Below, one piece after another: positions 35,433 to 43,755 of a stretch of DNA of 50,715 nucleotides. The stretch is from Anaerolineaceae bacterium. GTDB taxonomy: Bacteria > Chloroflexota > Anaerolineae > Anaerolineales > Anaerolineaceae. The notes beneath the pieces were generated by a model. The model ran no database searches. It saw nothing but the letters and a program-made list of their open reading frames with translations, and was not told the origin of the DNA. A program made the translations under genes and the position numbers. The DNA is taken from the NCBI GenBank assembly GCA_003524305.1, contig DQHW01000029.1, positions 146,920 through 197,634 on the forward strand. Direction: 5' to 3'. Numbering within the stretch: the first letter of the stretch is position 1; every line of letters starts with the position of its first letter.

Positions 35433-36269
35433 CTATTTTTCAACATATTCGCATCTAGGGGTAATCAAGGTTAAGAGGGCATCGAGAATAGCAAATTGGG
35501 CCACTCTCGTCTGAGCTGAATTAGCGGCCAGGATTCCTCCGGGAGCAGGAGTGATTAACCGGATATCTGATAATTCGGTCACCTGCGTCCCTGCAAAATT
35601 TGTTAAACAAATTACGATTGCCCCATTTTCCTTGGCTGCTGCCAGTGCATCCACAACACTTTTTGTCGATCCAGTAAATGAAATACCAAAGGCAACGGAT
35701 CCGCTTTGAACAATGGAGGCTTGAGCTATTTGCGAAAATGGCTCAGATTGAGCATACGCAGGGTACCCAAGTCTTAGGAGTTTAAATGCCGCATGTTGCG
35801 CAACACGAATGGAACCACCAGCAGCAAAGAAATGAATACAAGTAGATTTTTCTAAGGCGTCGGCAGCGCGACCCAATTCTTCAATATCAATCGCTGTAGT
35901 GAGCATTTGTAATGCCTGTGAACATAATGCGACGACTTGTGCTAGGGCTTCAGTTGGGGTGTTCGGCTGAGTTGAGACACTTGAGTTTCCTGCAGTTTGA
36001 GAATTTACAAGTTCTTTCTTTAAAGCGTCTCGAAAATCTTTCAAGCTTTCATACTCTAATTTCTGAACAAATCGTATTACTGATGCTTCGCTAACGTCGC
36101 TATGTCGCCCCAACTCACGAGCGGAACTCGTTGCAACCAATTGGGGATGATTAATCGCAAGACCGGCGATAGCATGATCTGCCTGCGTAAAGTGAGGTGT
36201 GAGTGTGAAAATTCTCGCAGTACAAGATAATTCCGGGCTAAATATTTTCGAGGATTGATTTTTTCCCAT
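35433..36269 (-). CDS. RpiR/MurR-family transcriptional regulator (HTH plus SIS domain)
   Basis: About 278 residues. The N-terminal helix-turn-helix (SARELGRHSDVSEASVIRFV followed by QKLEYESLKDFRDALK) is the RpiR type. The C-terminal SIS domain (CIHFFAAGGSIRVAQHAAFK, GISFTGSTKSVVDAL) binds sugar phosphates. The ATG at 36269 has AGGAAAG upstream; a longer frame starting at 36311 would run into the promoter. It is divergent from the FGGY kinase, and the shared region holds TGTAACA repeats that are its probable operators. Confidence 0.9.
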   Translation of the reverse strand: MGKNQSSKIFSPELSCTARIFTLTPHFTQADHAIAGLAINHPQLVATSSARELGRHSDVSEASVIRFVQKLEYESLKDFRDALKKELVNSQTAGNSSVSTQPNTPTEALAQVVALCSQALQMLTTAIDIEELGRAADALEKSTCIHFFAAGGSIRVAQHAAFKLLRLGYPAYAQSEPFSQIAQASIVQSGSVAFGISFTGSTKSVVDALAAAKENGAIVICLTNFAGTQVTELSDIRLITPAPGGILAANSAQTRVAQFAILDALLTLITPRCEYVEK

Positions 36270-36314
36270 AATAGTCTTTCCTTTAAAAATTATCGATTTT
36301 TTCTTTTCCATTTT

Positions 36315-36343
36315 ATAATACTTTATATGTTACAAGAAGTCAA
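36315..36343 (-). promoter_or_regulatory. Sigma-70-like promoter for rpiR operon
   Basis: On the minus strand TTGACT (36343-36338) and TATTAT (36320-36315) are 17 bases apart, about 45 bases before the RpiR start at 36269. A TGTAACA element lies inside the spacer, so the regulator probably controls its own gene. Confidence 0.65.
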
Positions 36344-36345
36344 TG

Positions 36346-36412
36346 ATTTATGTAACAAAAATAGCAAAATACCCATAAAAACACATCAATTTCCAGTATT
36401 TGTTACATAAAT
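36346..36412. promoter_or_regulatory. Paired inverted repeats, probable RpiR operators
   Basis: ATTTATGTAACAAA (36346-36359) and TTTGTTACATAAAT (36399-36412) are perfect 14-base inverted copies 39 bases apart. Related elements with GTTACA/GTAACA occur on the outer sides near 36329 and 36424. The pair lies between the two divergent promoters, which suits repression by looping or by side-by-side binding. Confidence 0.65.
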
Positions 36413-36414
36413 AC

Positions 36415-36443
36415 TTGACATTAGGTAACAATTCATGTAGACT
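36415..36443 (+). promoter_or_regulatory. Sigma-70-like promoter for FGGY kinase operon
   Basis: TTGACA (36415-36420) and TAGACT (36438-36443) are 17 bases apart, about 100 bases before the kinase start at 36547. The -35 box directly abuts the right operator arm, and a GTAACA element is inside the spacer. Confidence 0.7.
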
Positions 36444-36546
36444 ACTAATATCATATCGCTGGATAAATAACAGTTAAGCTTTTTTGCCAAATGGAAAGAA
36501 TTTTTTATCCACATGGATGTTCTGTTTGGATAAACGGAGATTTTGA

Positions 36547-38097
36547 ATGTCTTCAGCTTTTTTAGTAGGGATCGACATTGGCACTACCTCAACCCGGGTT
36601 ACGATTTATAACCTCGAAGGTGTTCAAATCGTCGAAGCGCATTCTCCACATATCGCAACCTACCCCTTTCCAGGTTGGGCAGAGCAAGATGCAGAAGAAT
36701 GGTGGAACAGTGTTTGTATAGCATCAAGAAATGCAATGGCACATTTTCCATTTCCTAAAAACGCCATTAAAGGAATTTCAGTAACATCGATGAGGCAAAG
36801 CTTTGTATGTCTAGGAAGAGATATGAAGCCTCTACGTCCTGGAATATTATGGTATGACACACGGCATGCACTTCAGGTTGATTGGGTAAGTTCAAATATT
36901 GGCAATAAGACAGTTTACAAAATGACGGGTTCACCTCCTGGTCGGCGTGCCATATATAAAACAATGTGGCTAAAAGAAAATGAGCCCAAAATCTATAATG
37001 AGACAAAATATTTTGCTTTTATACCTGATTTTGTGCTTTTCCGTTTGACTACAGAGCTAACTACGACACCAGGAACTTCATTTGCTTCCGGGTGCCTAAA
37101 TGTTTCCAATCCGACTCAATGGGCACGTGGTTTTATCGAAGATTGCGGGATTGATCCTGATAAGTGGATATCTAACCTCCAGTTGCCAGGAAAAGTTGCT
37201 GGGTATGTTTCTTCTGAAGCGTCTACACAAACTGGTTTCTCAATTGGTACACCGATAATTCTTTCTGCTGGTGATCAAGCTTGTGGTAATTTGGGTATAG
37301 GAGTATGTAGACCGGGGATGTTAGGAATAAACGGTGGCACATCCTGCGCATTGCAAACTCCCTCAGAAAGTCTTCCAATGTGCGAAGACATGAGTTACTT
37401 TGTGGATTTTAGCCCGATAGGTAATTATGTGGCTGAAAATGGGATCACAAGTGGGACTGCGGCATTAACCGAATGGTTCCTTGATGGTTTTGGTCATCCA
37501 GAAAAAGATTGTTCATCAGACGAAAAAGAGTTGTGGAACCGACTATACAGCTTGGTTGAGGCTGCTCCTGCAGGAAACATGGGATTGATGCTAATTCCTT
37601 ACCTCCGTGGAGCCAATGGTCCTTTATGGGATCCAAGAGCACGAGGTGTCTTGATTGGATTGACGACAAGTCACTCACGTCCACATCTCATGCGTGCCTT
37701 GCTTGAGGGATTAGCGTATGAATCACGGCGCATTCTGGAAAGCATGGAAAAAGGAACTGGAACTCAAATTGATTCTATTCGGACCTATGGGGGAGCTTCA
37801 AACAGCCCGATTTGGAATCAAATTTTTGCGGATATTCTTGGAAGGCCTGTGAGTGTGACCCAAGATACTTCTCCTGTTTCACTGGGCGCTGCTATCACAG
37901 CAGGTTGCGGGGTTGGTTTATTTGATAATTTTGTCGAAGCAGCAAATGAGTTGACAAAGATTCGGGCTGAGTATCAGCCAAATAAAGAGAGATTCTCTTT
38001 GTATAACGAATTATATTCTCAAGCTTATATCAAAGTCTATGATCAAGTGAAAGAAGTTGTAAAAACAATTTCCAAGATAATCACACCTGTATCATAA
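36547..38097 (+). CDS. FGGY-family carbohydrate kinase (xylulokinase-like; apulose kinase candidate)
   Basis: The 516-residue protein has the phosphate 1 loop LVGIDIGTTSTRVTIYNLEG, WAEQDAEEWW, the catalytic Asp in ILSAGDQACGNLGIGV, and GGASNSPIWNQIFADILGRP in the C-terminal domain. This is the xylulokinase-like branch and is clearly distinct from the rhamnulokinase-like protein at 23577. It would phosphorylate a ketopentose or branched ketose made by the isomerase at 34395, giving the substrate of the second transketolase. GGAG lies eight bases before the ATG. Long leader (about 100 bases) with RpiR operators. Confidence 0.9.
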   Translation: MSSAFLVGIDIGTTSTRVTIYNLEGVQIVEAHSPHIATYPFPGWAEQDAEEWWNSVCIASRNAMAHFPFPKNAIKGISVTSMRQSFVCLGRDMKPLRPGILWYDTRHALQVDWVSSNIGNKTVYKMTGSPPGRRAIYKTMWLKENEPKIYNETKYFAFIPDFVLFRLTTELTTTPGTSFASGCLNVSNPTQWARGFIEDCGIDPDKWISNLQLPGKVAGYVSSEASTQTGFSIGTPIILSAGDQACGNLGIGVCRPGMLGINGGTSCALQTPSESLPMCEDMSYFVDFSPIGNYVAENGITSGTAALTEWFLDGFGHPEKDCSSDEKELWNRLYSLVEAAPAGNMGLMLIPYLRGANGPLWDPRARGVLIGLTTSHSRPHLMRALLEGLAYESRRILESMEKGTGTQIDSIRTYGGASNSPIWNQIFADILGRPVSVTQDTSPVSLGAAITAGCGVGLFDNFVEAANELTKIRAEYQPNKERFSLYNELYSQAYIKVYDQVKEVVKTISKIITPVS

Positions 38098-38141
38098 AAT
38101 GCGAACAGAGTTCAAGAAATCGTTTTTACAGGAGAAAAGCC

Positions 38142-38261
38142 GTGAAAAGAAAGACGATAAGAATAAAAGAGAAATCAATTGCATTTTCCTCGAAATCGAA
38201 TTGTAAAAAACTTTTTGTTCATTTAACCAGACAATTTTCGCATACCCGAGGGATTAATTAA
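38142..38261 (+). CDS. Possible 39-residue basic peptide coupled to permease
   Basis: A GTG start with AGGAGAA close upstream opens a 39-codon frame rich in Lys and Arg (VKRKTIRIKEKS...). Its TAA stop shares a base with the ATG of the permease gene (TAATG), as expected for translational coupling. It may be a leader peptide, or the remnant of a permease N terminus left after deletion, since the partner permease is found instead downstream of the binding-protein gene. No homologue is recognised. Confidence 0.35.
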   Translation: MKRKTIRIKEKSIAFSSKSNCKKLFVHLTRQFSHTRGIN

Positions 38262-39175
38262 TGACTTCAGAGAACGCCGTTAATAAAAATAAAAGTGCCC
38301 AAGAATTATTAGGCAGGTATAAACGTCAGAAATTCATTAATCGGTTAATGAAGATCGGGAATAAGATTCTTGCATATGTAGTAATGATAGGGTTTACTTT
38401 TATCACAATGATCCCGCTCATTTGGATGATTTTGTGCTCATTTAAAACAAATGGTGAGAATCTCTCTTATCCTCCAACTATCTTCCCACAAAAATTTACA
38501 TTAGAGCACTATCAGCTGTTATTTAAACAGACATCTTTTCTAATTTGGTTTAAGAACAGTTTTATTGTAACTATTTCTACAACGTTTATTGCAATAGTGA
38601 TAAGTGCCATGGGCTCTTATGCTTTTTCGAGATTTCGAAATAAATTTTTTGAGCTATTTTCTAGACTGGTTTTATTCGCATATATGATCCCTACAGTTTT
38701 GATGGTCATTCCGGTATTTATTATTATTCATGCTTTAGACCAATCAAACAAATTAACTGGTTTAGTCATAGTTTATAACGCTTTTCTCATCCCTTATGGT
38801 TTATGGACCTTACGATCATACTTCGCAGGGATACCTCATGAGATTGAAGAAGCTGCTTTACTTGATGGATGTTCCCGTTGGCAGGCTTTTACCGTTATTG
38901 TGTTACCACAAGTAATCCCGGGCATAATTTCTACTGTTTTATTTTCATTTACAGTATGTTGGAACGAATATCTCTATGCCACAGTTCTACTTTGGTCATC
39001 AGCTAATCAAACCTTAAGTGCTGGAGTGGCAACTTTTATGGGTGGTGACGCACCTGCTTCATGGGGATTGTTAATGGCAGCCGGTGTAATGGTTACTATG
39101 CCTGTTATTGTCCTTTTCTCTTTGCTACAGAAATATTGGGTTGCTGGCCTGGGAGCTGGTGCTGTCAAAGGGTAG
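38261..39175 (+). CDS. CUT1-type carbohydrate ABC permease (MalG-like)
   Basis: The 304-residue protein has six predicted membrane segments after a basic cytoplasmic N terminus. The EAA loop reads EIEEAALLDGCSRWQAFTVI with the conserved Gly, followed by VLPQVIPGI, which contacts the ATPase. The ending YWVAGLGAGAVKG is typical of MalG-type subunits. It pairs with the MalF-like permease at 40886-41791. GAGGG lies eight bases before the ATG. Confidence 0.92.
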   Translation: MTSENAVNKNKSAQELLGRYKRQKFINRLMKIGNKILAYVVMIGFTFITMIPLIWMILCSFKTNGENLSYPPTIFPQKFTLEHYQLLFKQTSFLIWFKNSFIVTISTTFIAIVISAMGSYAFSRFRNKFFELFSRLVLFAYMIPTVLMVIPVFIIIHALDQSNKLTGLVIVYNAFLIPYGLWTLRSYFAGIPHEIEEAALLDGCSRWQAFTVIVLPQVIPGIISTVLFSFTVCWNEYLYATVLLWSSANQTLSAGVATFMGGDAPASWGLLMAAGVMVTMPVIVLFSLLQKYWVAGLGAGAVKG

Positions 39176-39323
39176 AGATACTTGGATACGGTATATATCT
39201 TTGAAAAAACTTTATCAAATATTTGTACCATGGAGGTGCTTATTCAGAAATCATCTATCTGCGTTTTAGCCCAATGATTCAACGATTAGTATCATTCATA
39301 TCCAATTTTTAAAGGAGAAGAAA

Positions 39324-40796
39324 ATGAAGACTAAGAAATTGATTCGACCATTTGTGATTCTGATTTTAATCATAATGATGAGCATCGTTGCCGCAGGATG
39401 TTCAACTCCTACATCAACTCCTGAAATCCAAGAAGTAATTGTAACCAAGGAGGTCTACATAACTCCTGAACCTGCAGTTCTTCCAGAGGGAGGAGTGAAA
39501 ACAATTCCTTTCATGACCACTGAAACCGATCCGGCTACAGTTGAATTGTTCTTGACAATTATTTCTGAATATGAAGCAGAACATCCGGATGTTCGTATAG
39601 ACCTTGTTCTTACTGCTCACGGATCTGAAGCAGAAAGATTATTAACAGCACATTCAGTAGGGGCTGAGTTAGGCATCGTTGGTGTTCAGGCAGAATTTGT
39701 CGGCGATTATGTGGCTGCTGGCTATTTATTGCCACTTGATAGTGCAGTTGATGCACTTGGTCGAGATCAATTCAAGACTGGGGCAGTATTAACCACAAGT
39801 GGACATGATTATGCATTAGGGTATGCAGTTGGAAACAATGGTACTTTATGGGTTCGCACCGATCTTCTTGAAGCAGAGGGGCTTGCGGTTCCCACTACGT
39901 ACGATGAATTGTTAGCAGCTGCTAAAGCCTTAACCAAAGATACAGATGGTGACGGCGACATTGATATGTATGGCTGGGGTGCCCCGGCTGCAGCAAATGG
40001 TGCTACAAACTTCCGATTCGTAAACTTTGTGTGGGCAAATTGTGGTGAATACTTTGATAAAGAAGGCAACTTGGCATTTGATAACCCGAATGTGCTCGTT
40101 GCTTTACAGAGATATCTTGATCTCCTTCAGTATGCTCCTCCCGACGTTTCCGGTTGGTCTTGGTATGATGGGATCACAGCGATGGAAGCAGAAAAAATCG
40201 CTATGCATCAATATGCTGGTCGTCTTGGTGTCAATGTTTGGAACGACAAACCTGAATTACGCGAAAAATTGCAGGTCATTTGGGGACCATTTGGTGATGT
40301 AAAAGCAGGTAAAGGTGGGTACGACTACTTCGCAATTTCTGCTGATGTTCGTTGGCCAGAAGAAGCAAAAGACTTTTTGGCTTTCTTCTACAGCGGTGAT
40401 AGGTTAGGACGCTTTGATATGTCCGTTCCTGGTCATCTAATTCCTCCAACACAAGAATTAATGGATGCTATGTTAGTCATGGATAACCCCTACATGGCTG
40501 ATTATAAGGATGATGTTCAAGTTCTCTTTGATACCTCAAAATACTTAAGTTCACCAGATGTGTTTATGGGAGCGTTAGAGACGGATACTTGTACATTTAA
40601 TCCTGTATACAATCCTATGCCATGGAGTAATGAGATTTTTGGTGAAAGTCCGATAGATGCTCAAATGATCGAAAAAGTTGTTGTGGGTGGTATGTCTCCA
40701 GAAGATGCTTGGAAATGGGCATACACAGAAATGCAAAGTATTGCCGATCAATGGAAAGCTGAACATCCAGATTGGACACCAACAGCATCTAATTAA
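39324..40796 (+). CDS. Sugar-binding lipoprotein of CUT1-type ABC importer
   Basis: The 490-residue protein has a signal segment with the lipobox VAAGC and a Thr/Pro/Val/Glu linker (STPTSTPEIQEVIVTKE) in Chloroflexota style. The mature part is a family 1 extracellular solute-binding protein (RIDLVLTAHGSEAERLL, ALAAAKALTKDTDGDGD-like segment in the middle). It would bind an oligosaccharide or glycoside. Its gene lies between the two permease genes, which is not the usual order. AAAGGAG precedes the ATG, and a strong hairpin follows the stop. Confidence 0.9.
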   Translation: MKTKKLIRPFVILILIIMMSIVAAGCSTPTSTPEIQEVIVTKEVYITPEPAVLPEGGVKTIPFMTTETDPATVELFLTIISEYEAEHPDVRIDLVLTAHGSEAERLLTAHSVGAELGIVGVQAEFVGDYVAAGYLLPLDSAVDALGRDQFKTGAVLTTSGHDYALGYAVGNNGTLWVRTDLLEAEGLAVPTTYDELLAAAKALTKDTDGDGDIDMYGWGAPAAANGATNFRFVNFVWANCGEYFDKEGNLAFDNPNVLVALQRYLDLLQYAPPDVSGWSWYDGITAMEAEKIAMHQYAGRLGVNVWNDKPELREKLQVIWGPFGDVKAGKGGYDYFAISADVRWPEEAKDFLAFFYSGDRLGRFDMSVPGHLIPPTQELMDAMLVMDNPYMADYKDDVQVLFDTSKYLSSPDVFMGALETDTCTFNPVYNPMPWSNEIFGESPIDAQMIEKVVVGGMSPEDAWKWAYTEMQSIADQWKAEHPDWTPTASN

Positions 40797-40812
40797 TAAA
40801 AAATTGTAATTG

Positions 40813-40840
40813 GGTTGGGAGCCCAACCAGGCTCCCAACC
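40813..40840 (+). other. Perfect 11-pair stem-loop after binding-protein gene
   Basis: GGTTGGGAGCC (40813-40823) pairs perfectly with GGCTCCCAACC (40830-40840) around a six-base loop, followed by TTT only. It begins 16 bases after the binding-protein stop and lies before the second permease gene. Partial terminator or mRNA-stabilising element is likely. Confidence 0.7.
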
Positions 40841-40885
40841 TTTGAGTCAATCATCCTTCATTTTGTAAAAAGATTGAGTTTACTT

Positions 40886-41791
40886 ATGCGCATAAATATT
40901 GGAAAAAAACTTGGCGATAAAATCTTCGCTTGGGGCTTGGCTGTACCATCTATCATAGCTCTATCAGTTCTTTCAATTTATCCATTCTTAACAGCAGTTC
41001 AATCAAGTTTTTATAATGTAAGTACCATTACCAGAGAAACAACATTCGCCGGCCTTGATAATTATATTTATATTTTAAAATCCGAGTTATTTTGGGAATC
41101 ATTAAAGCGATCATTTATTTGGACGTTTTCTAATGTTTCTATCCAACTCGTTATAGCAGTTCTAATTTCCTTAGTTCTTCATCAAGAACTAAAAGGAAGA
41201 AATTTCGCACGTGGTTTGGTATTAATACCTTATTTGATTCCAAGCATTGTCGTGGCAATTGTTTGGCGTTTTATGTTGAATCCCACAGTTGGCGTAATAA
41301 ATTACTTATTAGTCGAGATTTTTCACATAATTGATGAACCGATTATGTGGTTAATAAAACCAGAATCTGCACTTTGGACTGTAATCCTGGTAGGTATATG
41401 GAAGTACACACCTTTTATGATTATATTAATTTTGGGTCGGCTTCAATGTACACCTCTCGAACTTTATGATGCTGCAAAAATTGATGGAGCAAATACTTTA
41501 CAAGTTTTTTGGTACATTACTTTTGCGTGGTTAAAACCTGTAATTCTTGTCGCAGCAATGTTAAGGACAATTTGGTTATTTAATCACTTTGATCTAGTTT
41601 ACTTGATGGCTTTTGGTGGTCCAATGAATACGACAACAACCGTCCCCGTTTTGATATATCGAGCGGCATTTGAAGAAATGCGTATGGGAAGAGCCTCGGC
41701 GATAAGTATGTATTTAGTGATAATTTTGCTAATTGCAACTATCGTTTATACCTGGATGTATAACAGGGCTGAAGAACAAATAAAATGTTAA
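40886..41791 (+). CDS. CUT1-type carbohydrate ABC permease (MalF/UgpA-like)
   Basis: About 301 residues with six membrane segments. The EAA loop reads LYDAAKIDGANTLQVFWYIT, then FAWLKPVILV. LIPYLIPSIVVAIVWRFMLN is a conserved MalF/UgpA transmembrane block. A TTG at 40874 is an alternative start; neither has a strong ribosome site, perhaps because expression depends on read-through past the hairpin upstream. No ATPase (MalK/MsmK type) gene is in the locus, so a shared ATPase from elsewhere is probably used. Confidence 0.9.
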   Translation: MRINIGKKLGDKIFAWGLAVPSIIALSVLSIYPFLTAVQSSFYNVSTITRETTFAGLDNYIYILKSELFWESLKRSFIWTFSNVSIQLVIAVLISLVLHQELKGRNFARGLVLIPYLIPSIVVAIVWRFMLNPTVGVINYLLVEIFHIIDEPIMWLIKPESALWTVILVGIWKYTPFMIILILGRLQCTPLELYDAAKIDGANTLQVFWYITFAWLKPVILVAAMLRTIWLFNHFDLVYLMAFGGPMNTTTTVPVLIYRAAFEEMRMGRASAISMYLVIILLIATIVYTWMYNRAEEQIKC

Positions 41792-42004
41792 AAAACTTAG
41801 AGTTACTCTTTTTAGATTGTTTTTCATTTACAAAATGATGTTATTGGTTATTTTCTCATAATTATCACTTGTTTTTGACTTCATTAAATATGGTTTGGGT
41901 CTTCTGAAAGATAAAACGGAATAACTAATCTATTAGGTAGACAGATAATTTATTAAAAACACTTTCACAAGAATTTTAGATTGAATTTGTAAGGAGTCAT
42001 TTTT

Positions 42005-42796
42005 ATGTCAAAAATTGATGTCAATGGAATAAATTTATGGTATGAGAGCCATGGTAGCGGAACACGGACAATTGTTTTTTTACATGCTTTTGCAGTGACC
42101 AGTAAAATGTGGGATTTTCAAATACCTGCACTTGTAGAAGCGGGTTTCAAAGTTATTTGCGTGGATTTACGTGGGCATGGGCAATCTTCTACTCTCACAG
42201 GACCTTGCACTCTTCTAGATCTTGCAAATGACATACATCAATTAATTAATAAGTTAGCTCTTCAAAAAGTTAGTTTGGTTGGATTATCGACTGGAGGGAG
42301 AGTCGCTACCAAACTCGCATTAACTTACCCTGAAGATCTTTCGGAACTTGTCTTGGTAAGTACAAAGTCAGAACCAGCTTTGGATATTCGCAATGAACTA
42401 AAAGAATTATCTGCAATTGCATTAGGTGGTGATGTATCTTCTGCTGTCAAGCAGTTTTATAACAACCATTATCAACGATTTATTGATGTTGCTCCGAAAT
42501 TAATAGAACAAATGTTATCAACTTGGAATAACAGCAATAGAGATGGTTTTATTGGAGTAGCCGAGGCAATAACAGGAATGGGTTCATTAACCTCAAGAAT
42601 TCATGAGCTTAAAATGCAGACGCTTTCGATTGCAGGTCAATTAGACCCATCTTGCCAGCCATTTTTAGCTTGGTATGAGCGTTCAATAGTCAATTGTCGA
42701 GGCATCATAATTCCTGGCGCTGGACATTTTGTAAATGTAGAACAACCAGCATTATTTAATGAGGCTTTAATCTCATTTCTTAATGATCAGAAATAA
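42005..42796 (+). CDS. Alpha/beta hydrolase (lactonase/esterase-like)
   Basis: The 263-residue protein has the oxyanion region TIVFLHAFAVTSKMWDFQI, the nucleophile elbow VSLVGLSTGGRVATKLAL (Ser in GLSTG), an acid residue near AGQLDPSC and the catalytic His in IIPGAGHFVNVEQP. It resembles 3-oxoadipate enol-lactonase-type hydrolases. In this locus it could open a sugar lactone made by the SDR, but that is inference. GGAG lies eight bases before the ATG, after a 213-base gap from the permease. Confidence 0.85.
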   Translation: MSKIDVNGINLWYESHGSGTRTIVFLHAFAVTSKMWDFQIPALVEAGFKVICVDLRGHGQSSTLTGPCTLLDLANDIHQLINKLALQKVSLVGLSTGGRVATKLALTYPEDLSELVLVSTKSEPALDIRNELKELSAIALGGDVSSAVKQFYNNHYQRFIDVAPKLIEQMLSTWNNSNRDGFIGVAEAITGMGSLTSRIHELKMQTLSIAGQLDPSCQPFLAWYERSIVNCRGIIIPGAGHFVNVEQPALFNEALISFLNDQK

Positions 42797-42903
42797 AGAC
42801 ATGGAAATTCTTTTTTTTGAGTAGATCAGAAAAACTAAAAGATAAGAATTATCTAAAGCTAATTCTAAAGTAAGGTAACAGAGAAAGAAGCTATCAATTG
42901 GTC

Positions 42904-43755
42904 ATGAAAATTGCTTATCACACATTTGCATTTGGTGGACGTTCCTGGTTGCCCTCATGGACTATGGAAGAAACAATACGATTAACAAGTGAACTAGGGT
43001 TTGATGGTTTAGAGCTTGGGGCTGTTCGACCACATGGTTTTCCAGATGACCTCAGTTTTGAACAACGTAAACAATTATTAAAGTATGCACAAAAAAAGAA
43101 GGTTGAGTTTGCGGCAATCTGCCCCATATCTACGAATTTTAATATTGCTAGTCCAATTGAATGCGAGAGAAATGCTACTAAAAAATATATTATTGATTGT
43201 ATACATTTAGCTCAAGATTTGGATTGTGCAATCATTCGTGTTGATGGTGGTTGGAGTGTGAAGCCATTCCTGGCAATTGATGGATGGAGCTGGGCAACAG
43301 AAGGATTAAGTGCAGTAGCAAAAGAAGCTGAAAAAAATGGGGTTTCTCTCGTATTAGAACCAGTTAATAGTCAACGATCTGACATAGTAACTTCTAGTCA
43401 TGGAATGGAAAAAATGATACAGAATATTGGCTCAGTTGCTTTAAAACCGATGATCGACTTATATCATCTTCACATGGAAAATGAAAATCCGGTTGAAGTC
43501 ATTAATCGATTAGGTTCAAAACTTGCCCATATCCACTTCCTTGATGCTCGTAAGGTTGATCGTGCTCGGCTCATTCCGGGAAAAGGTGAATTGGACCTAA
43601 TAACAATCATGGATGCTTTAACCCGAGTGGGCTACGATCACTGGCTCAGTTTTGAGTTTTGGGGAAATGATCCAATAGCTCCAGGTAGACAGGCAGTCGA
43701 TTATTTTCATAGCTACCAAGCAAAGAGGAAGCAATTTCAAGGATCATATGTGTAA
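42904..43755 (+). CDS. TIM-barrel sugar isomerase/epimerase, second type
   Basis: The 283-residue protein is a xylose isomerase-like TIM barrel of the hydroxypyruvate isomerase/tagatose epimerase group. Expected metal ligands are Glu in SLVLEPVNSQ, Asp in KPMIDLYHLH, His in LAHIHFLDARK and Glu in WLSFEFWGNDP. It is not closely like the isomerase at 34395. It overlaps the SDR gene by eight bases. ATG at 42904 is chosen; TTG two codons upstream is an alternative. Likely interconverts a keto-sugar or sugar-acid intermediate. Confidence 0.83.
   Translation: MKIAYHTFAFGGRSWLPSWTMEETIRLTSELGFDGLELGAVRPHGFPDDLSFEQRKQLLKYAQKKKVEFAAICPISTNFNIASPIECERNATKKYIIDCIHLAQDLDCAIIRVDGGWSVKPFLAIDGWSWATEGLSAVAKEAEKNGVSLVLEPVNSQRSDIVTSSHGMEKMIQNIGSVALKPMIDLYHLHMENENPVEVINRLGSKLAHIHFLDARKVDRARLIPGKGELDLITIMDALTRVGYDHWLSFEFWGNDPIAPGRQAVDYFHSYQAKRKQFQGSYV

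Noticed and set aside
41875..41903. TTGACT as -35 of a promoter for the alpha/beta hydrolase
   Set aside because: No acceptable -10 box at 16-18 base spacing.
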